Positions 15,105 through 24,244 of a stretch of 64,000 nucleotides of DNA are shown here, in pieces. This DNA is from JALYUA01 sp038239305 (GTDB lineage Bacteria; Acidobacteriota; Thermoanaerobaculia; UBA5066; Gp7-AA6): contig JBBSEW010000001.1 of the NCBI GenBank assembly GCA_038239305.1, positions 1 to 64,000 on the forward strand, written 5' to 3'. A program made the translations under genes and the position numbers. The stretch's first letter is position 1, and every line of letters starts with the position of its first letter. The notes under the pieces were generated by a model, which saw nothing but the letters and a program-made list of their open reading frames with translations, was not told the DNA's origin and ran no database searches.

Positions 15105-17069
15105 TTAACTCTTGGGAGTGGCGGCGTCTTCCGCCTTTTTGCGGGTCCGCTTCTTCTTCACGACGGTTTCCGCTTCGGCGTCGCCGGCGGCGGCAGGAGT
15201 TTCCGCGGGGGCCGCGGAAGACGGGACGGTTTCGTCCGCCGCTGCGGGAGCGGCCGCGACTACCGCGACCGGCGGTTCGGCGAGCTCTCCGGTTTCCGCC
15301 TTCTCGGCTTTGTCGGCTTTGTCGGCTTTGTCGGCCTTCTCGACCTTCTCAGCCTTTTCAGAGTTCTCCGCGTGATCCTCCGCCGCACCGTCGTCGGTGG
15401 CGGGCGAAGCCGCCCGAGGCTTGGATGGATCGGCGGGTTCGACGCCCTGGCCTGACAGGCCGACCTTCATCTCGGTATCTTCGATCCGAAGGATGCGGGC
15501 GCGGATGGGGTCGCCCTCATGGAAGTGATCCTGCGGTTTCTCGCCCCGCTCGAGCGCGGTTTCGGAGACGTGCATCAGCCCCTCGACAAGCCCCTCGATC
15601 TGCACGAACACACCGAAGTCGGCGATGCGGGTCACGACGCCTTCGACCACGTCTCCGGCCTGGAAGCGGTCCTTGAAGGACTGCCAGTCGTTCGGCTGGA
15701 ATTCCTTGATCGAAAGCGAAATCCGACGGTTCTCCTGGTCGATCGAAGTGATGATCGCCTCGACCTCGTCGCCCTTTTTCAGGACCTCCGAGGGGTGCTT
15801 GATGCGCTTCGTCCAGGACATGTCCGAGACATGCACGAGACCGTCCACGCCCTCTTCGATTTCGACGAACGCGCCGAAGTCGGTGAGGTTTCGGACCTTG
15901 CCATGCACGCGGCTGCCGATCGCGTACTTCTCGACCACGCTCTCCCAGGGATCGGGAAGCGTGTCCTTGAGCGACAGCGAGATACGGCGGGCATCGCGAT
16001 TGACATCGGAAACGATCGCTTCGACCGTGTCGCCGGGCGACACGACCTTGGACGGGTTCTTGACCTTCTTCGACCAGGACATCTCGGAGACGTGCACGAG
16101 ACCCTCGACGCCCTCTTCGAGCTCGACGAAGGCACCGTAGTCCGTGACATTCGTCACGCGGCCGGTCACGCGGGAGCCCGTGGGATACCGGTCCGGCACG
16201 TGGCTCCAGGGATCTTCGGTGAGCTGCTTCGTGCCGAGCGACACGCGCTCGGTCTCGCGGTCGAACTTCAGGACGACGACGTCGATCTCGTCGCCCACCT
16301 TCACGAGGTCGGACGGATGATTGACGCGGCCCCAGGACATGTCCGTGACGTGAAGCAGGCCATCCAGCCCGCCCAGGTCGACGAAGGCGCCGTAGTCGGT
16401 GAGGTTCTTGACGACGCCGCGCAGGACGCGGCCTTCCTCGAGCAGCTGCAGGGTTTCTTTCTTCTTGGCTTCCTGCTCGACTTCGACGACGGCCTTGCGC
16501 GAGAGCACGATGTTGCCGCGCTTCTTGTCGACCGAGATGACTTTGAAGTCGAGATCCTTGCCGCGGAGCGATTCGAGGTTCTTGACCGGCTTGACGTCCA
16601 CGAGGGAGCCGGGGAGGAACGCTTTCACGCCGATGTCGACGGCGAGCCCGCCCTTGATGCGGTCGATGACGCGGCCGCGAACCGTCGTGCCGGAGCGGTA
16701 CGACTTCTCGACCTCGTCCCACACCTTCATCTTCTCGGCTTTGTCCTTGGACAGGACGACGTAGCCGTTCTGGTCCTCGGTCCGCTCGAGCAGGACATCC
16801 ACGGCGTCGCCGGGCTTGACCATCACATTGCCCGAGAAGTCGGTGAATTCGGAAAGGGGGATCATCCCTTCCGACTTGTACCCGATGTCGACGATTACCT
16901 CGGACGGGGTCACCGTGAGCACGCGCCCTCGGATGATCTGACCCTCCTGGAGATTCTTGAACGAGTTTTCGTACTGAGCCAGGAGGTGCTCGTATTCCTG
17001 GGGCGTCAATTCCTGATCGATTTCCATGCTTTCGGTTTCCCGACCCCCTAGTTCCTTTTCGGCCTTCAT
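15105..17069 (-). CDS. rpsA: 30S ribosomal protein S1
   Basis: A 654-residue RNA-binding protein with six S1 (OB-fold) domains from about residue 35 to 530, each recognisable by repeats such as NLTDYGAFVDLGGLDGLLHV and VEGLVHVSEMSW. It recruits mRNAs to the 30S subunit. The last ~110 residues are a disordered tail with EKAEKVEKADKADK-type repeats, Ala/Pro-rich and ending in KKKRTRKKAED, well beyond the usual length. ATG at 17069 is preferred; an in-frame ATG 14 codons later (MEIDQEL) is an alternative. An AT-rich stretch before it may hold a promoter in addition to read-through from cmk. Confidence 0.93.
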   Translation of the reverse strand: MKAEKELGGRETESMEIDQELTPQEYEHLLAQYENSFKNLQEGQIIRGRVLTVTPSEVIVDIGYKSEGMIPLSEFTDFSGNVMVKPGDAVDVLLERTEDQNGYVVLSKDKAEKMKVWDEVEKSYRSGTTVRGRVIDRIKGGLAVDIGVKAFLPGSLVDVKPVKNLESLRGKDLDFKVISVDKKRGNIVLSRKAVVEVEQEAKKKETLQLLEEGRVLRGVVKNLTDYGAFVDLGGLDGLLHVTDMSWGRVNHPSDLVKVGDEIDVVVLKFDRETERVSLGTKQLTEDPWSHVPDRYPTGSRVTGRVTNVTDYGAFVELEEGVEGLVHVSEMSWSKKVKNPSKVVSPGDTVEAIVSDVNRDARRISLSLKDTLPDPWESVVEKYAIGSRVHGKVRNLTDFGAFVEIEEGVDGLVHVSDMSWTKRIKHPSEVLKKGDEVEAIITSIDQENRRISLSIKEFQPNDWQSFKDRFQAGDVVEGVVTRIADFGVFVQIEGLVEGLMHVSETALERGEKPQDHFHEGDPIRARILRIEDTEMKVGLSGQGVEPADPSKPRAASPATDDGAAEDHAENSEKAEKVEKADKADKADKAEKAETGELAEPPVAVVAAAPAAADETVPSSAAPAETPAAAGDAEAETVVKKKRTRKKAEDAATPKS

Positions 17070-17073
17070 CGGA

Positions 17074-17140
17074 GCGAGAGTCCCCTCTCTTAAGTATTTG
17101 ACTTGCAAAAATATAGTCTACGTTGGGGGCCCAAGCGCCG
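17074..17140 (-). promoter_or_regulatory. AT-rich leader/promoter region before rpsA
   Basis: On the minus strand the sequence holds ACTATATTTTTGCAAGTC and AAATACTTAAG, by far the most AT-rich spot nearby, followed by GAGAGGGG. It probably contains a promoter so that S1 can be made independently of cmk. No clear -35/-10 pair at 17 bp can be drawn. Confidence 0.4.
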
Positions 17141-17830
17141 TCAACCACCCGCCCCGGTCACGCGCGTCTCCATCGCCCTCACGACCTCCTCGGAATCGAG
17201 GGTTTCCGTGTCGATGACGACGTAGCCGCCGTCGAGGGTCAGGGGCGAGTCTGCCCGGGTGGAATCGTCGGAATCCCTCTTTTCCATCTGGGACAGCACC
17301 TCTTCGTAGGCCTGCGGTGTCCCCCGCTCCGCGAGCTCGCGAGCCCGCCTGGCGGCGCGAATGGCCGGAGAGGCGGTCAGGAAGAACTTGAAGGGCGTCT
17401 CCGGAAAGACCCGGGTTCCGATGTCGCGCCCCTCCAGGACTCCCCCGCGGGCGCGGCCGAGCCTCTGTTGCTGCGCCACCAGCCGCCTCCGGACGGAGGG
17501 GATCGCCGAAACCGCCGAGGCGTACAGGGAAATCTCCGGTTCCCGGATCGCGTCGGTAACGTCGCGGTCGTCCAGGAGAACCCGCGTGCCTCGGGAGTCC
17601 GGCACGAGCTCGATGTGCACGGACTCGGCGATCGCGGCGGCCCGTTCGGCAGCCTCCGGGGCTTCGAGCGGGAGGGTCAGGCCCCGCTCCCGGGCGGCGA
17701 GCCCGACCGCCCTGTACATCGCGCCGGTGTCGATGTAGGGGACTCCGAGGCGGGCGGCGAGAGCCCGGGCTGCCGTCGACTTGCCGGCGCCGGAAGGCCC
17801 GTCGATCGCGACCACGACGGGCTCGGTCAA
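17141..17830 (-). CDS. cmk: Cytidylate kinase
   Basis: A 229-residue kinase phosphorylating CMP and dCMP. P-loop GPSGAGKST at residues 11-19, then PYIDTGAMYRAVGL, GRDIGTRVFPETPFKFFLTA and the R-x-x-x-D lid segment RDSDDSTRADSPL are all characteristic. The start is a TTG overlapping the stop of the pseudouridine synthase gene (TTGA). cmk followed by rpsA is a classic bacterial pair. Confidence 0.94.
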   Translation of the reverse strand: MTEPVVVAIDGPSGAGKSTAARALAARLGVPYIDTGAMYRAVGLAARERGLTLPLEAPEAAERAAAIAESVHIELVPDSRGTRVLLDDRDVTDAIREPEISLYASAVSAIPSVRRRLVAQQQRLGRARGGVLEGRDIGTRVFPETPFKFFLTASPAIRAARRARELAERGTPQAYEEVLSQMEKRDSDDSTRADSPLTLDGGYVVIDTETLDSEEVVRAMETRVTGAGG

Positions 17831-18975
17831 CGCCGCTTTCCCGGCCTGGGCCGCGGGCCGGAGGCAACCGGGAACGGCGACGGCGTGCGGGAGGGAGGGC
17901 GCGTCGGGGAGGGCGGCCTCGACGGAACCGTCGGCCGTCCGGTAGATCCCGCGGGAGAACGGGGCCGGAAACGCGGAGGAGGCGCGGGCGGCTGAGGGCC
18001 GGCGGGACGGGCGGGACGAGCGGGCCGACCGGCCGGCAATGGCCCCGGCAGAGGGGAAGAGGGACCTCGCGAGGACCCTTCCCGGCGCGCGGGCGGAAGC
18101 CGCGATTCGGGACGGGACGCGGCGGGAAGCCGCGATGCGGGACGGGACGCCGGGACCGTCCGCGGATAGCGGCGGGTCGCCGGCACGGGCGCGGGGTCCG
18201 GCGCCGCCGGAGAGGGCCGGGTGAGCGACCGCCGCAGGGCCTCGACCTCATCGCGCGAGAGGCGTCTCGTCATCCCGACGGGCAGCGACGGATCGCGGAT
18301 CGGGCCGATGGCAACGCGCTTCAGTTTCGACACGGGGTGCCCGACCGTTTCGAACATCCGCCGGATCTGGCGTGTTTTTCCCTCCCGGAGGGTGACGCGG
18401 TACCACGTGTTGCCCGCATCGCGTCCGCCGGTCGTCCTCATGCGGACGATCTCGCAGGATCGGGTGCGCTCCCCTTCCAGGAAAATTCCGCGGCGCAGTC
18501 GTTCGATGTCCTTCTCGGCGGGAACGCCGGAGACCTTGACCTCGTACTCCTTCGGGCAGCTCTTCGAGGGATGCGTGACGTCGCGCGCGAGATCGCCGTC
18601 ATCCGTGAGAAGGAGAAGGCCTTCGGTCCCGACGTCCAGCCGGCCGACCGGCTTTACCGCCCCCCGGAGTCCGCCGGGGATCAGGTCCATCACCGTGTCG
18701 CGCTTCTCCGGATCGGAGACCGTGGTGACGTAGCCCTTCGGCTTGTTCAGGAGCAGGTAGGTCTTCTCGACGGGCGCGGCGGGAATGCGCCGGCCATCGA
18801 CTTTCACCGCGTCGCGCGAGGGATCGGCGCGGTCGCCGAGCTGGACCGTCTTCCCGTTGACCTGGACGCGACCCTCGCGGATCCACTGCTCGGCGAGCCG
18901 GCGCGAAGCGAGGCCCGACTGAGCCAGGAGTTTCTGGATCCGGATACCGGGCGGAGTCGTCGGGGGGGCGGGCAT
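17827..18975 (-). CDS. rluB: 23S rRNA pseudouridine synthase, RluB/RsuA family
   Basis: A 382-residue enzyme. An S4 RNA-binding domain (IRIQKLLAQSGLASRRLAE) fills residues 10-60. The catalytic core carries GRLDVGTEGLLLLTDDG near 109-125, with the essential Asp in GRLD, and RQIRRMFETVGHPV further on. RluB acts on U2605 of 23S rRNA in E. coli; RluE/F or RsuA specificity cannot be excluded. From about residue 255 to the end there is a Pro/Arg/Ser-rich basic tail of about 125 residues with repeats such as RPASRLPAASRPESRLPP. It lies between scpB and cmk. Confidence 0.88.
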   Translation of the reverse strand: MPAPPTTPPGIRIQKLLAQSGLASRRLAEQWIREGRVQVNGKTVQLGDRADPSRDAVKVDGRRIPAAPVEKTYLLLNKPKGYVTTVSDPEKRDTVMDLIPGGLRGAVKPVGRLDVGTEGLLLLTDDGDLARDVTHPSKSCPKEYEVKVSGVPAEKDIERLRRGIFLEGERTRSCEIVRMRTTGGRDAGNTWYRVTLREGKTRQIRRMFETVGHPVSKLKRVAIGPIRDPSLPVGMTRRLSRDEVEALRRSLTRPSPAAPDPAPVPATRRYPRTVPASRPASRLPAASRPESRLPPARREGSSRGPSSPLPGPLPAGRPARPARPAGPQPPAPPPRFRPRSPAGSTGRPTVPSRPPSPTRPPSRTPSPFPVASGPRPRPGKRR

Positions 18976-19021
18976 GGGCGTTCCTCAATATCGACGGGGC
19001 AACGTGTCGACGGGAGCGAAG

Positions 19022-20119
19022 CTATTTCTCGTCGTCATCCTCGTCGTCTTCTTCTTCTTCGTCGTCTTCGTCCACGTCCTTGTCCGCGTTGTTCATGCCT
19101 TCCACGTCGGCCGGCCGTATCGCGGCGGCGCCGGCGGTCTCCTGGTCATCCTCGTCGTCGTCATCATTCTCGTCGCCGTCGTCATCCTCGTCGTCGTCGT
19201 CATCAGCCTCGTCGTCGTCATCAGCCTCGTCCTCGTCGTCCTCGTCGTCATCATCGTCCTCGCCGTCGCTATCCGTGCCCTCGCCGGTCCCGGGAGGAGC
19301 CGCGGCCGCCGAAGGCGTCATGGGCCTGCGCGGGAGGATCCGGAGATCACCCTCGCTCCTCTCGGCATCCTCGCCCTCCTCGTCTCCGTCCTCCTCTTCC
19401 CCCTCTTCCCCGCTGCGGAAGTCCTCGGCGGTCGGAGGCAGAGCGGCCGGGGGCAGATCCTGCGGCAGGGTGGCGGCGAGGTCCTCTTCGATCTCCTCGG
19501 GCCGGGGAAGCTCTTCGAGATCGTTCAAGCCGAACCGGACCAGGAAATCGGGCGTCGTCTTGTAGAGAAACGGCGTCCCGACCACGGCCTTCTTTCCAGC
19601 AGTCGAAATGAGCTTCTTCTCGAACAGGGTCTTGAGCACGGAAGAGGAGTTGACGCCGCGGATCTCCTGAACCTCCGGCAGTGTGATCGGCTGGCGGTAC
19701 GCGATGATGGCCAGGGTCTCCAATGCGGGCAGGGAAAGGCGGCTTCTCTCGCTGACCTCGTGGAACTTGCGCAAGAGGGAGTCGAACTCGGGCCGCGTGA
19801 CGTAACGCCATCCTCCTCCGACGCGCTCCAGCCGGACTCCCCTGGAAGGAACGTCCGCCTCGGCGGCGAGATCCGAGAGTGCCTGCCGCACCGCCTCCGG
19901 AGTCGCCTCCAGCACGTGCGCGAGGTCCAGCTCGGACACCGGTCGGGACGACGAGAACAGGATCGCTTCGAGCCCATCCCGGACTTTCTCCGGCCGGCCC
20001 TCGCGGGGACGCCTGGGAGAGTCCGGTACGGCACCGCTCTCCGCCACGGACGCTTCGTCCGAGGCCGGCGGGGGCGCGGGTGTCACGGGTGTCTCTTCTT
20101 CCGACGCGATCTCGCTCAT
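19022..20119 (-). CDS. scpB: Segregation and condensation protein B with acidic tail
   Basis: A 365-residue ScpB, the winged-helix partner that binds the ScpA kleisin in the SMC condensin. The core (about residues 45-215) contains LEAILFSSSRPVSELDLAHV and LETLAIIAYRQPITLPEVQE, strongly diagnostic. After it comes an acidic low-complexity tail of about 130 residues made of Asp/Glu runs, encoded by the GTC/CTC-rich stretch at 19025-19260. Ordinary ScpB is about 180-220 residues, so the extension is unusual. The start is 7 bp after the scpA stop. Confidence 0.92.
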   Translation of the reverse strand: MSEIASEEETPVTPAPPPASDEASVAESGAVPDSPRRPREGRPEKVRDGLEAILFSSSRPVSELDLAHVLEATPEAVRQALSDLAAEADVPSRGVRLERVGGGWRYVTRPEFDSLLRKFHEVSERSRLSLPALETLAIIAYRQPITLPEVQEIRGVNSSSVLKTLFEKKLISTAGKKAVVGTPFLYKTTPDFLVRFGLNDLEELPRPEEIEEDLAATLPQDLPPAALPPTAEDFRSGEEGEEEDGDEEGEDAERSEGDLRILPRRPMTPSAAAAPPGTGEGTDSDGEDDDDDEDDEDEADDDDEADDDDDEDDDGDENDDDDEDDQETAGAAAIRPADVEGMNNADKDVDEDDEEEEDDEDDDEK

Positions 20120-20126
20120 CGGGCCC

Positions 20127-20888
20127 TCAGCGGTAAGTATCGCGCACCTGGTCCGGCGAGAACGTCACGTCGGTACGGGTGGCGTGGATTTCGGCAAACG
20201 GCGCGGCCTGGAAGGCGCGGACGACTCCGAGGCGTATGAGCTCGAGGGTCGCCAGGAAGGCGGTCACGGCCTCCGCCCGATAGCGCATCGCTCCCCAGAA
20301 CTCGAGCAGCGGCATCGTCCCGGATTTCTCGAGGCGTTCCACGAGCTCGAGCATTTTTTCGCCGACGGAGAACCGGAGGTGGTGGATCTCCATGGCGGGG
20401 GGATGCGCCAGCCGGTATCGATCCGTCACCTTGCGGAACGTGTCGATGAGGTCGAAGAGCGACACCTCGAGAGTCTCGTCTTCCGATCGCGGGATCTCCG
20501 TTTCCGGCCGCGGCCAGAGGCCGGCGCGCAGGGCGTCGACTTCGTGGAACGACTCGGCCGCTTCCTTGTACCGCTCGTATTCGAGAAGCCGTCGGGCGAG
20601 GTCCTGCCGCGGATCTTCCTCGGGTTCTCCGGGAGCGCGCGGGAGGAGCATCCTCGATTTGACGAAGATGAGCTCGGCCGCGAGCGCAATGTAGTCCGAC
20701 GCGATGTCGAGGTCGAGCTCGCGCATCGTGTCGAGGTACGCGGTGTACTGCTCGGTGATCTGCGCGATCGGGATGTCGGTGATCGAGACCTGGTTGACGC
20801 GGATCAGGTGGAGCAGGAGGTCGAGCGGCCCCGAAAAGGCGTCGATCGCGACGGGCGGAAGAGTGTGCTCCGCGATCTCGTCCGTCAC
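20127..20888 (-). CDS. scpA: Segregation and condensation protein A (kleisin)
   Basis: A 253-residue kleisin that bridges the SMC heads. AFSGPLDLLLHLIRVNQVSI near the N-terminus and YIALAAELIFVKSRMLLP are hallmark segments, and the C-terminal winged helix (MPLLEFWGAMRYRAEAVTAF) binds the SMC head. GTG at 20888 overlaps the stop of the M50 protease gene (GTGA). A longer frame upstream runs through the protease gene and is a shadow. M50 protease-scpA-scpB-pseudouridine synthase is a common arrangement. Confidence 0.94.
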   Translation of the reverse strand: MTDEIAEHTLPPVAIDAFSGPLDLLLHLIRVNQVSITDIPIAQITEQYTAYLDTMRELDLDIASDYIALAAELIFVKSRMLLPRAPGEPEEDPRQDLARRLLEYERYKEAAESFHEVDALRAGLWPRPETEIPRSEDETLEVSLFDLIDTFRKVTDRYRLAHPPAMEIHHLRFSVGEKMLELVERLEKSGTMPLLEFWGAMRYRAEAVTAFLATLELIRLGVVRAFQAAPFAEIHATRTDVTFSPDQVRDTYR

Positions 20889-21544
20889 TGGAGGATTCGC
20901 CCGATGAGGCCGAATGCCAGGCCCATGATCGGGCTGACGACCCGGCCCAGTATCCCGGTGTACGAGAGGGCGATGAGAATCAGGAATCCAAAGCGTCCGA
21001 TCTGGAGAAAGAAAATCCGCACGCGCTCGCCGAACGCTGCGGCGAGGACCCAGCTTCCATCGAGGGGAGGAAGCGGGATGAGATTGAAGATTCCGAGGCT
21101 GACATTGACGAGGATGAACGTGACGACGATATGGAGGAGGGGGGTCCGAACCGTTTGCTGGAGGCCGGCTCCGAACGGGATGCGAGCGACGAGGAAGAGT
21201 GCCGCGTAGCCGAACGTCGCGAGAAGCAGGTTCGAAAGCGGGCCGGCGGCCGAGACGGCGAGGTCGGCCAGCCGCGGGTTGCGGGTCCGGTCGAGCCGCA
21301 CCGGCGTGGGCTTGGCGTATCCGAACAGCAGGCCCGAAAAGAGATAGAGCATGATCGGGAGGATCACGCTGCCGAAGGGATCGATGTGCCGTATCGGGTT
21401 CAGGCTGATGCGGCCGAGATCGCGCGCCGTTGTGTCCCCGAATTGAAGCGCCATCCATGCGTGCGCGGACTCGTGGAATGAGATCGCGAAGAGGATGACC
21501 GCGAGCTGTGTCGCGAAATCGGCGAAATTGAAGTTGGCGCCCAA
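20885..21544 (-). CDS. Site-2 protease family M50 membrane metalloprotease
   Basis: A 219-residue polytopic protease. The zinc motif HESAH is at residues 24-28 in the first helix, and NLIPLPPLDGS near residue 150 supplies the third ligand Asp. This is the short rhomboid-like YwhC branch without PDZ domain, commonly found just before scpA. It cleaves within or near the membrane; substrate unknown. It is the promoter-proximal gene of the 13.6-21.5 kb run. Another M50 protein is at 62994. Confidence 0.9.
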   Translation of the reverse strand: MGANFNFADFATQLAVILFAISFHESAHAWMALQFGDTTARDLGRISLNPIRHIDPFGSVILPIMLYLFSGLLFGYAKPTPVRLDRTRNPRLADLAVSAAGPLSNLLLATFGYAALFLVARIPFGAGLQQTVRTPLLHIVVTFILVNVSLGIFNLIPLPPLDGSWVLAAAFGERVRIFFLQIGRFGFLILIALSYTGILGRVVSPIMGLAFGLIGRILQ

Positions 21545-21635
21545 GGCGCCGGACTATAACCTCAGGAAGACGTTTTCGCCGTCGTCGCCCGACCGGTCCG
21601 GAAGGAGGAGTCCGACTCCGATCGCCGCGGCGGGC

Positions 21636-22436
21636 TCACTTCTGGTTGAGCGTCCAGTCGAAAGGAATGAACTCCACCCGGTAGTCGTCGGGGATCTTCG
21701 AGTCCCGGTACCGGTTCGCGTAAGCGATCAACGACGGCGCCTTCCGGAGGAAGTCTTCCGCGTAGAGCTCCAGCATCGAGGACAGCCGGACGGTCTTCCG
21801 GCTCGCATCGACCTGAACGTTTCGCTCCTGGTTCAGGAAGAACTGGGCGGTCGCTTCGAGCTCCATGTCGAGCTGGTCGGCGCGGAACGGCTCGCGTGGG
21901 AGCCTCGGGCTCGATCGGGCCATGTCGTTCAACGCAAAGTGGATCCGGGGATCACCCATCGGCCGGAGGATGCGATTTTCAAGCTCGCCGAGCGAGATCC
22001 TCTCGCCGCCGAGCACGAGAGAATCCGCTCCGAACAACCGGTCTTTCACGGTCGCGAGGTCCTTCGGCTGCCGGAGCTCGAGCACGGTGTGCATCGCGAG
22101 CGCGTTGTAGGCGTTGATGTAATAGGCGAGCTTCGAATCGCGGCTCGGGAACTCGGCAGGGGCAGCGGTAACGGCAGAGGCCGCGCTGTTGCGGGGAGAA
22201 ACCCGCCCGACCCACCCCACGTAGAGATCCAAACCCCCGCGGTTCGAGGCGAGAGCTCTGAAATCGATCCGGCCATCCGTGTCGACATACTTCGACAGCA
22301 CGTCCGCCCAAGCCTGGCGGGGGTCGGATGCGGGCGCTTTTCCCGCCTTCGGAGCCGTGCCTGTCGAGGCGCATGCGATCACCAGGCACAACGCCATCCC
22401 GCAGAGGGCGGTGAAGACTCGCTTCGTTCGGTGCAC
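21636..22436 (-). CDS. DUF547 lipoprotein
   Basis: A 266-residue protein with a lipoprotein signal (VFTALCGMALCLVIACAS, lipobox VIAC). The DUF547 core is evident in KLAYYINAYNALAMHTVLE, ISLGELENRILRP and RIHFALNDMARSSP, which includes the conserved Asn-Ala-Tyr-Asn and His-Phe-Ala-Leu-Asn segments. The family is extracytoplasmic and has no established enzymatic role, although its fold resembles papain-like peptidases. GTG at 22436 is preceded by AAGGGGG at the right distance. It is divergent from the sigma factor gene, with a 288-bp gap. Confidence 0.88.
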   Translation of the reverse strand: MHRTKRVFTALCGMALCLVIACASTGTAPKAGKAPASDPRQAWADVLSKYVDTDGRIDFRALASNRGGLDLYVGWVGRVSPRNSAASAVTAAPAEFPSRDSKLAYYINAYNALAMHTVLELRQPKDLATVKDRLFGADSLVLGGERISLGELENRILRPMGDPRIHFALNDMARSSPRLPREPFRADQLDMELEATAQFFLNQERNVQVDASRKTVRLSSMLELYAEDFLRKAPSLIAYANRYRDSKIPDDYRVEFIPFDWTLNQK

Positions 22437-22724
22437 CGGGTCCCCCTTCCAGCTTCCAGCCTTCCGGTATTCCAGCCTCAATGCCGTCTCGATTGCCCGG
22501 CTCCCGCTCACTCCACCCGTGCCGGATGCCGCCGGCCCGACCGGTGATTATCGTCTTTCGCGATATTTCCCGCCGCCCGCCGCGCCTTTCCGGGATCATG
22601 AGCGGATGAATGGCCGGCTTATGCCCTCTTCCCGGGACGGTGTGTCGTCGCGAGAGGGATCCCGGGCGAAACCTTTGTCCTCTCCCGCCGTCTCCGGAGT
22701 TGCCGTGCCGGACGGAAACAGGCT
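22437..22724. other. Divergent 288-bp control region between DUF547 and ECF sigma genes
   Basis: No coding sequence. The region should hold promoters for the leftward lipoprotein gene and the rightward sigma operon. ATTATCGTCTTTCGCGATATT (shortened: ATTATCG...GATATT, 22546-22566) is the most AT-rich part. I cannot draw a convincing ECF-type -35/-10. Confidence 0.35.
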
Positions 22725-23303
22725 GTGAAAGACGAGACGCGGAGCTCGGAGGACCGGAGTCTTCTCGAGCGAATCCGCCGTGGCGACACGGACGCGGCCG
22801 GAGAGCTGTTCGAGCAGTACTCCCCCGCTCTCCTCCGGTTCGCGGACCGGCTCCTCTCGGATCGGGGGGCGGCAGAGGAAGTCACACAGGAGGTTTTCGT
22901 CAAAGTGATCACCCGGGCTCACCAGTACGACGGAAGAGCGGACGTCTCCTCGTGGCTTTTCGCAATCGCGGCCAACGCCTGCCGGGACCGGCGGCGCCGC
23001 GACCGGCGCGCCATGGTCGTTCCTCTCGAGGCGGTCGCCGAGCCCGTTCAGAAAGGGGAAGGCGTCGAGAGCCGCCTTCTCGCCCGCGAGCGCCGGGGCG
23101 CCGTCCGGGCCGCTCTCGAATCGCTCTCGGAGGAACAACGCGAAGCCCTCGTCCTCGCCCGCTACCACGGTCTCCCCTACTCCGAGATCGCGGGCGTTCT
23201 CGGAATTTCGGTCGGCGCCGTCAAGACCCGCATCTTCCGGGCCGTCGAAACCCTCAAGGCCCGATTCACCGAAGGAGAAGCGTCATGGAATGCCGCGAAC
23301 TGA
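22725..23303 (+). CDS. ECF-type RNA polymerase sigma factor
   Basis: A 192-residue group-4 sigma factor. Region 2 reads YSPALLRFADRLLSDRGAAE, EEVTQEVFVKVI and SSWLFAIAANACRDRRRR. Region 4 reads LEEQREALVLARYHGLPYSE (approximate order) with the helix-turn-helix IAGVLGISVGAVKTRIFRAV. It directs RNA polymerase to stress or envelope promoters. The start is a GTG without a strong ribosome binding site. The anti-sigma gene begins 19 bp before its stop, so the pair is translated together. Confidence 0.92.
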   Translation: MKDETRSSEDRSLLERIRRGDTDAAGELFEQYSPALLRFADRLLSDRGAAEEVTQEVFVKVITRAHQYDGRADVSSWLFAIAANACRDRRRRDRRAMVVPLEAVAEPVQKGEGVESRLLARERRGAVRAALESLSEEQREALVLARYHGLPYSEIAGVLGISVGAVKTRIFRAVETLKARFTEGEASWNAAN

Positions 23304-24244
23304 TCGCCCTCGCGATCGACGGAAAGCTCTCGGACCAGTCTCTTCCCATCCGGGACGAAGTGGCGGAGCACGCCGCCGCCTGCGCGTCCTGCCGGGAGGA
23401 GCTCGCCGCTTTCGATGCGATGTGGGCAAGCCTCGGCGAAGATCCCGACGCCGTCGTCACCCCGGATCTCCGGAGGCGGACCGAGGCGCTGATGGAAGAC
23501 GAGATGCTGCGCACGCGCATCCGGGAGTTTCGCCCGCGCCGGCGCCTGCCCCGAGCCCTTCTCCAGGCTGCCGCCGTCGTGGCTGCTGCACTCGCAGGCT
23601 TCCGGTTGGCGCGAGAGATGCCGGCCGGGGCATCCATCGCGAAGCCGGGCGCTCCGGGCTCGGTCGCGTCGGGCGTGCCCGCCTCTCTTCCGGCGTCCGC
23701 CTCGCGCGGTGCGATGTCGAACGTCTCCTACCGGCCCGCGGATGCGAAGGGGCGGATCGGGGTCAGCTTCGATGTGACGTCGCACCAGACCGTTGTCGGG
23801 CGGCCGGACGACCCGGAGATGGCGAAGCTCGTCGCGTTCCTCGTCTCCCGGGGAGCGCAGACGGCCGGCGAGAGGTCGCGTGCGATCGACGTGGTGTCGT
23901 CGCACTACGGGACCGGCGAGAAGCCCGCGTCGCCGGACATCGTGCAGGCGCTCACGACGACGCTGAAGAAGGACCAGAATCCCGGCGTCCGGAAAAAAGC
24001 TGCGGACGCGCTCGCCGGATTTCGCATGACCCCCGAGATACGCGCCGCTTTCCTGGACGCGCTGCGCACCGATCGGCATCCCGGCGTTCGCCTCGTCGCC
24101 GTCGAGGCGCTCGCGGCCGCGGCGAAGGATTCGCCTCCCGACGCGAAGACGATCGAGTCGCTTCGCGAAAAGGCATTCGACCCGTCGGAAAACGGCTTCG
24201 TGCGCGCCCGGGCGGCGTCGGCGCTCAAGGGAATCGAGTTCTAA
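23285..24244 (+). CDS. Zinc-finger anti-sigma factor with C-terminal HEAT repeats
   Basis: A 319-residue predicted membrane regulator. The N-terminal zf-HC2 motif is Cys3, His29, Cys33, Cys36 (EHAAACASCREEL), as in ZAS-type anti-sigmas that bind and silence ECF factors. One membrane helix follows at ALLQAAAVVAAALAGFRLA (about 97-115). The outer part holds HEAT-like pairs (VRKKAADALAGFRMTPEIRA and VRLVAVEALAAAAKDSP). Sensor domains made of HEAT repeats are unusual for ZAS proteins. It overlaps the sigma gene by 19 bp and is followed without spacing by the DUF4097 gene. Confidence 0.85.
   Translation: MECRELIALAIDGKLSDQSLPIRDEVAEHAAACASCREELAAFDAMWASLGEDPDAVVTPDLRRRTEALMEDEMLRTRIREFRPRRRLPRALLQAAAVVAAALAGFRLAREMPAGASIAKPGAPGSVASGVPASLPASASRGAMSNVSYRPADAKGRIGVSFDVTSHQTVVGRPDDPEMAKLVAFLVSRGAQTAGERSRAIDVVSSHYGTGEKPASPDIVQALTTTLKKDQNPGVRKKAADALAGFRMTPEIRAAFLDALRTDRHPGVRLVAVEALAAAAKDSPPDAKTIESLREKAFDPSENGFVRARAASALKGIEF

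Noticed and set aside
19025..19260. Dense GTC/CTC repeat that could look like a repeat array or CRISPR
   Set aside because: It is in frame with ScpB and encodes its Asp/Glu tail; there are no spacers.
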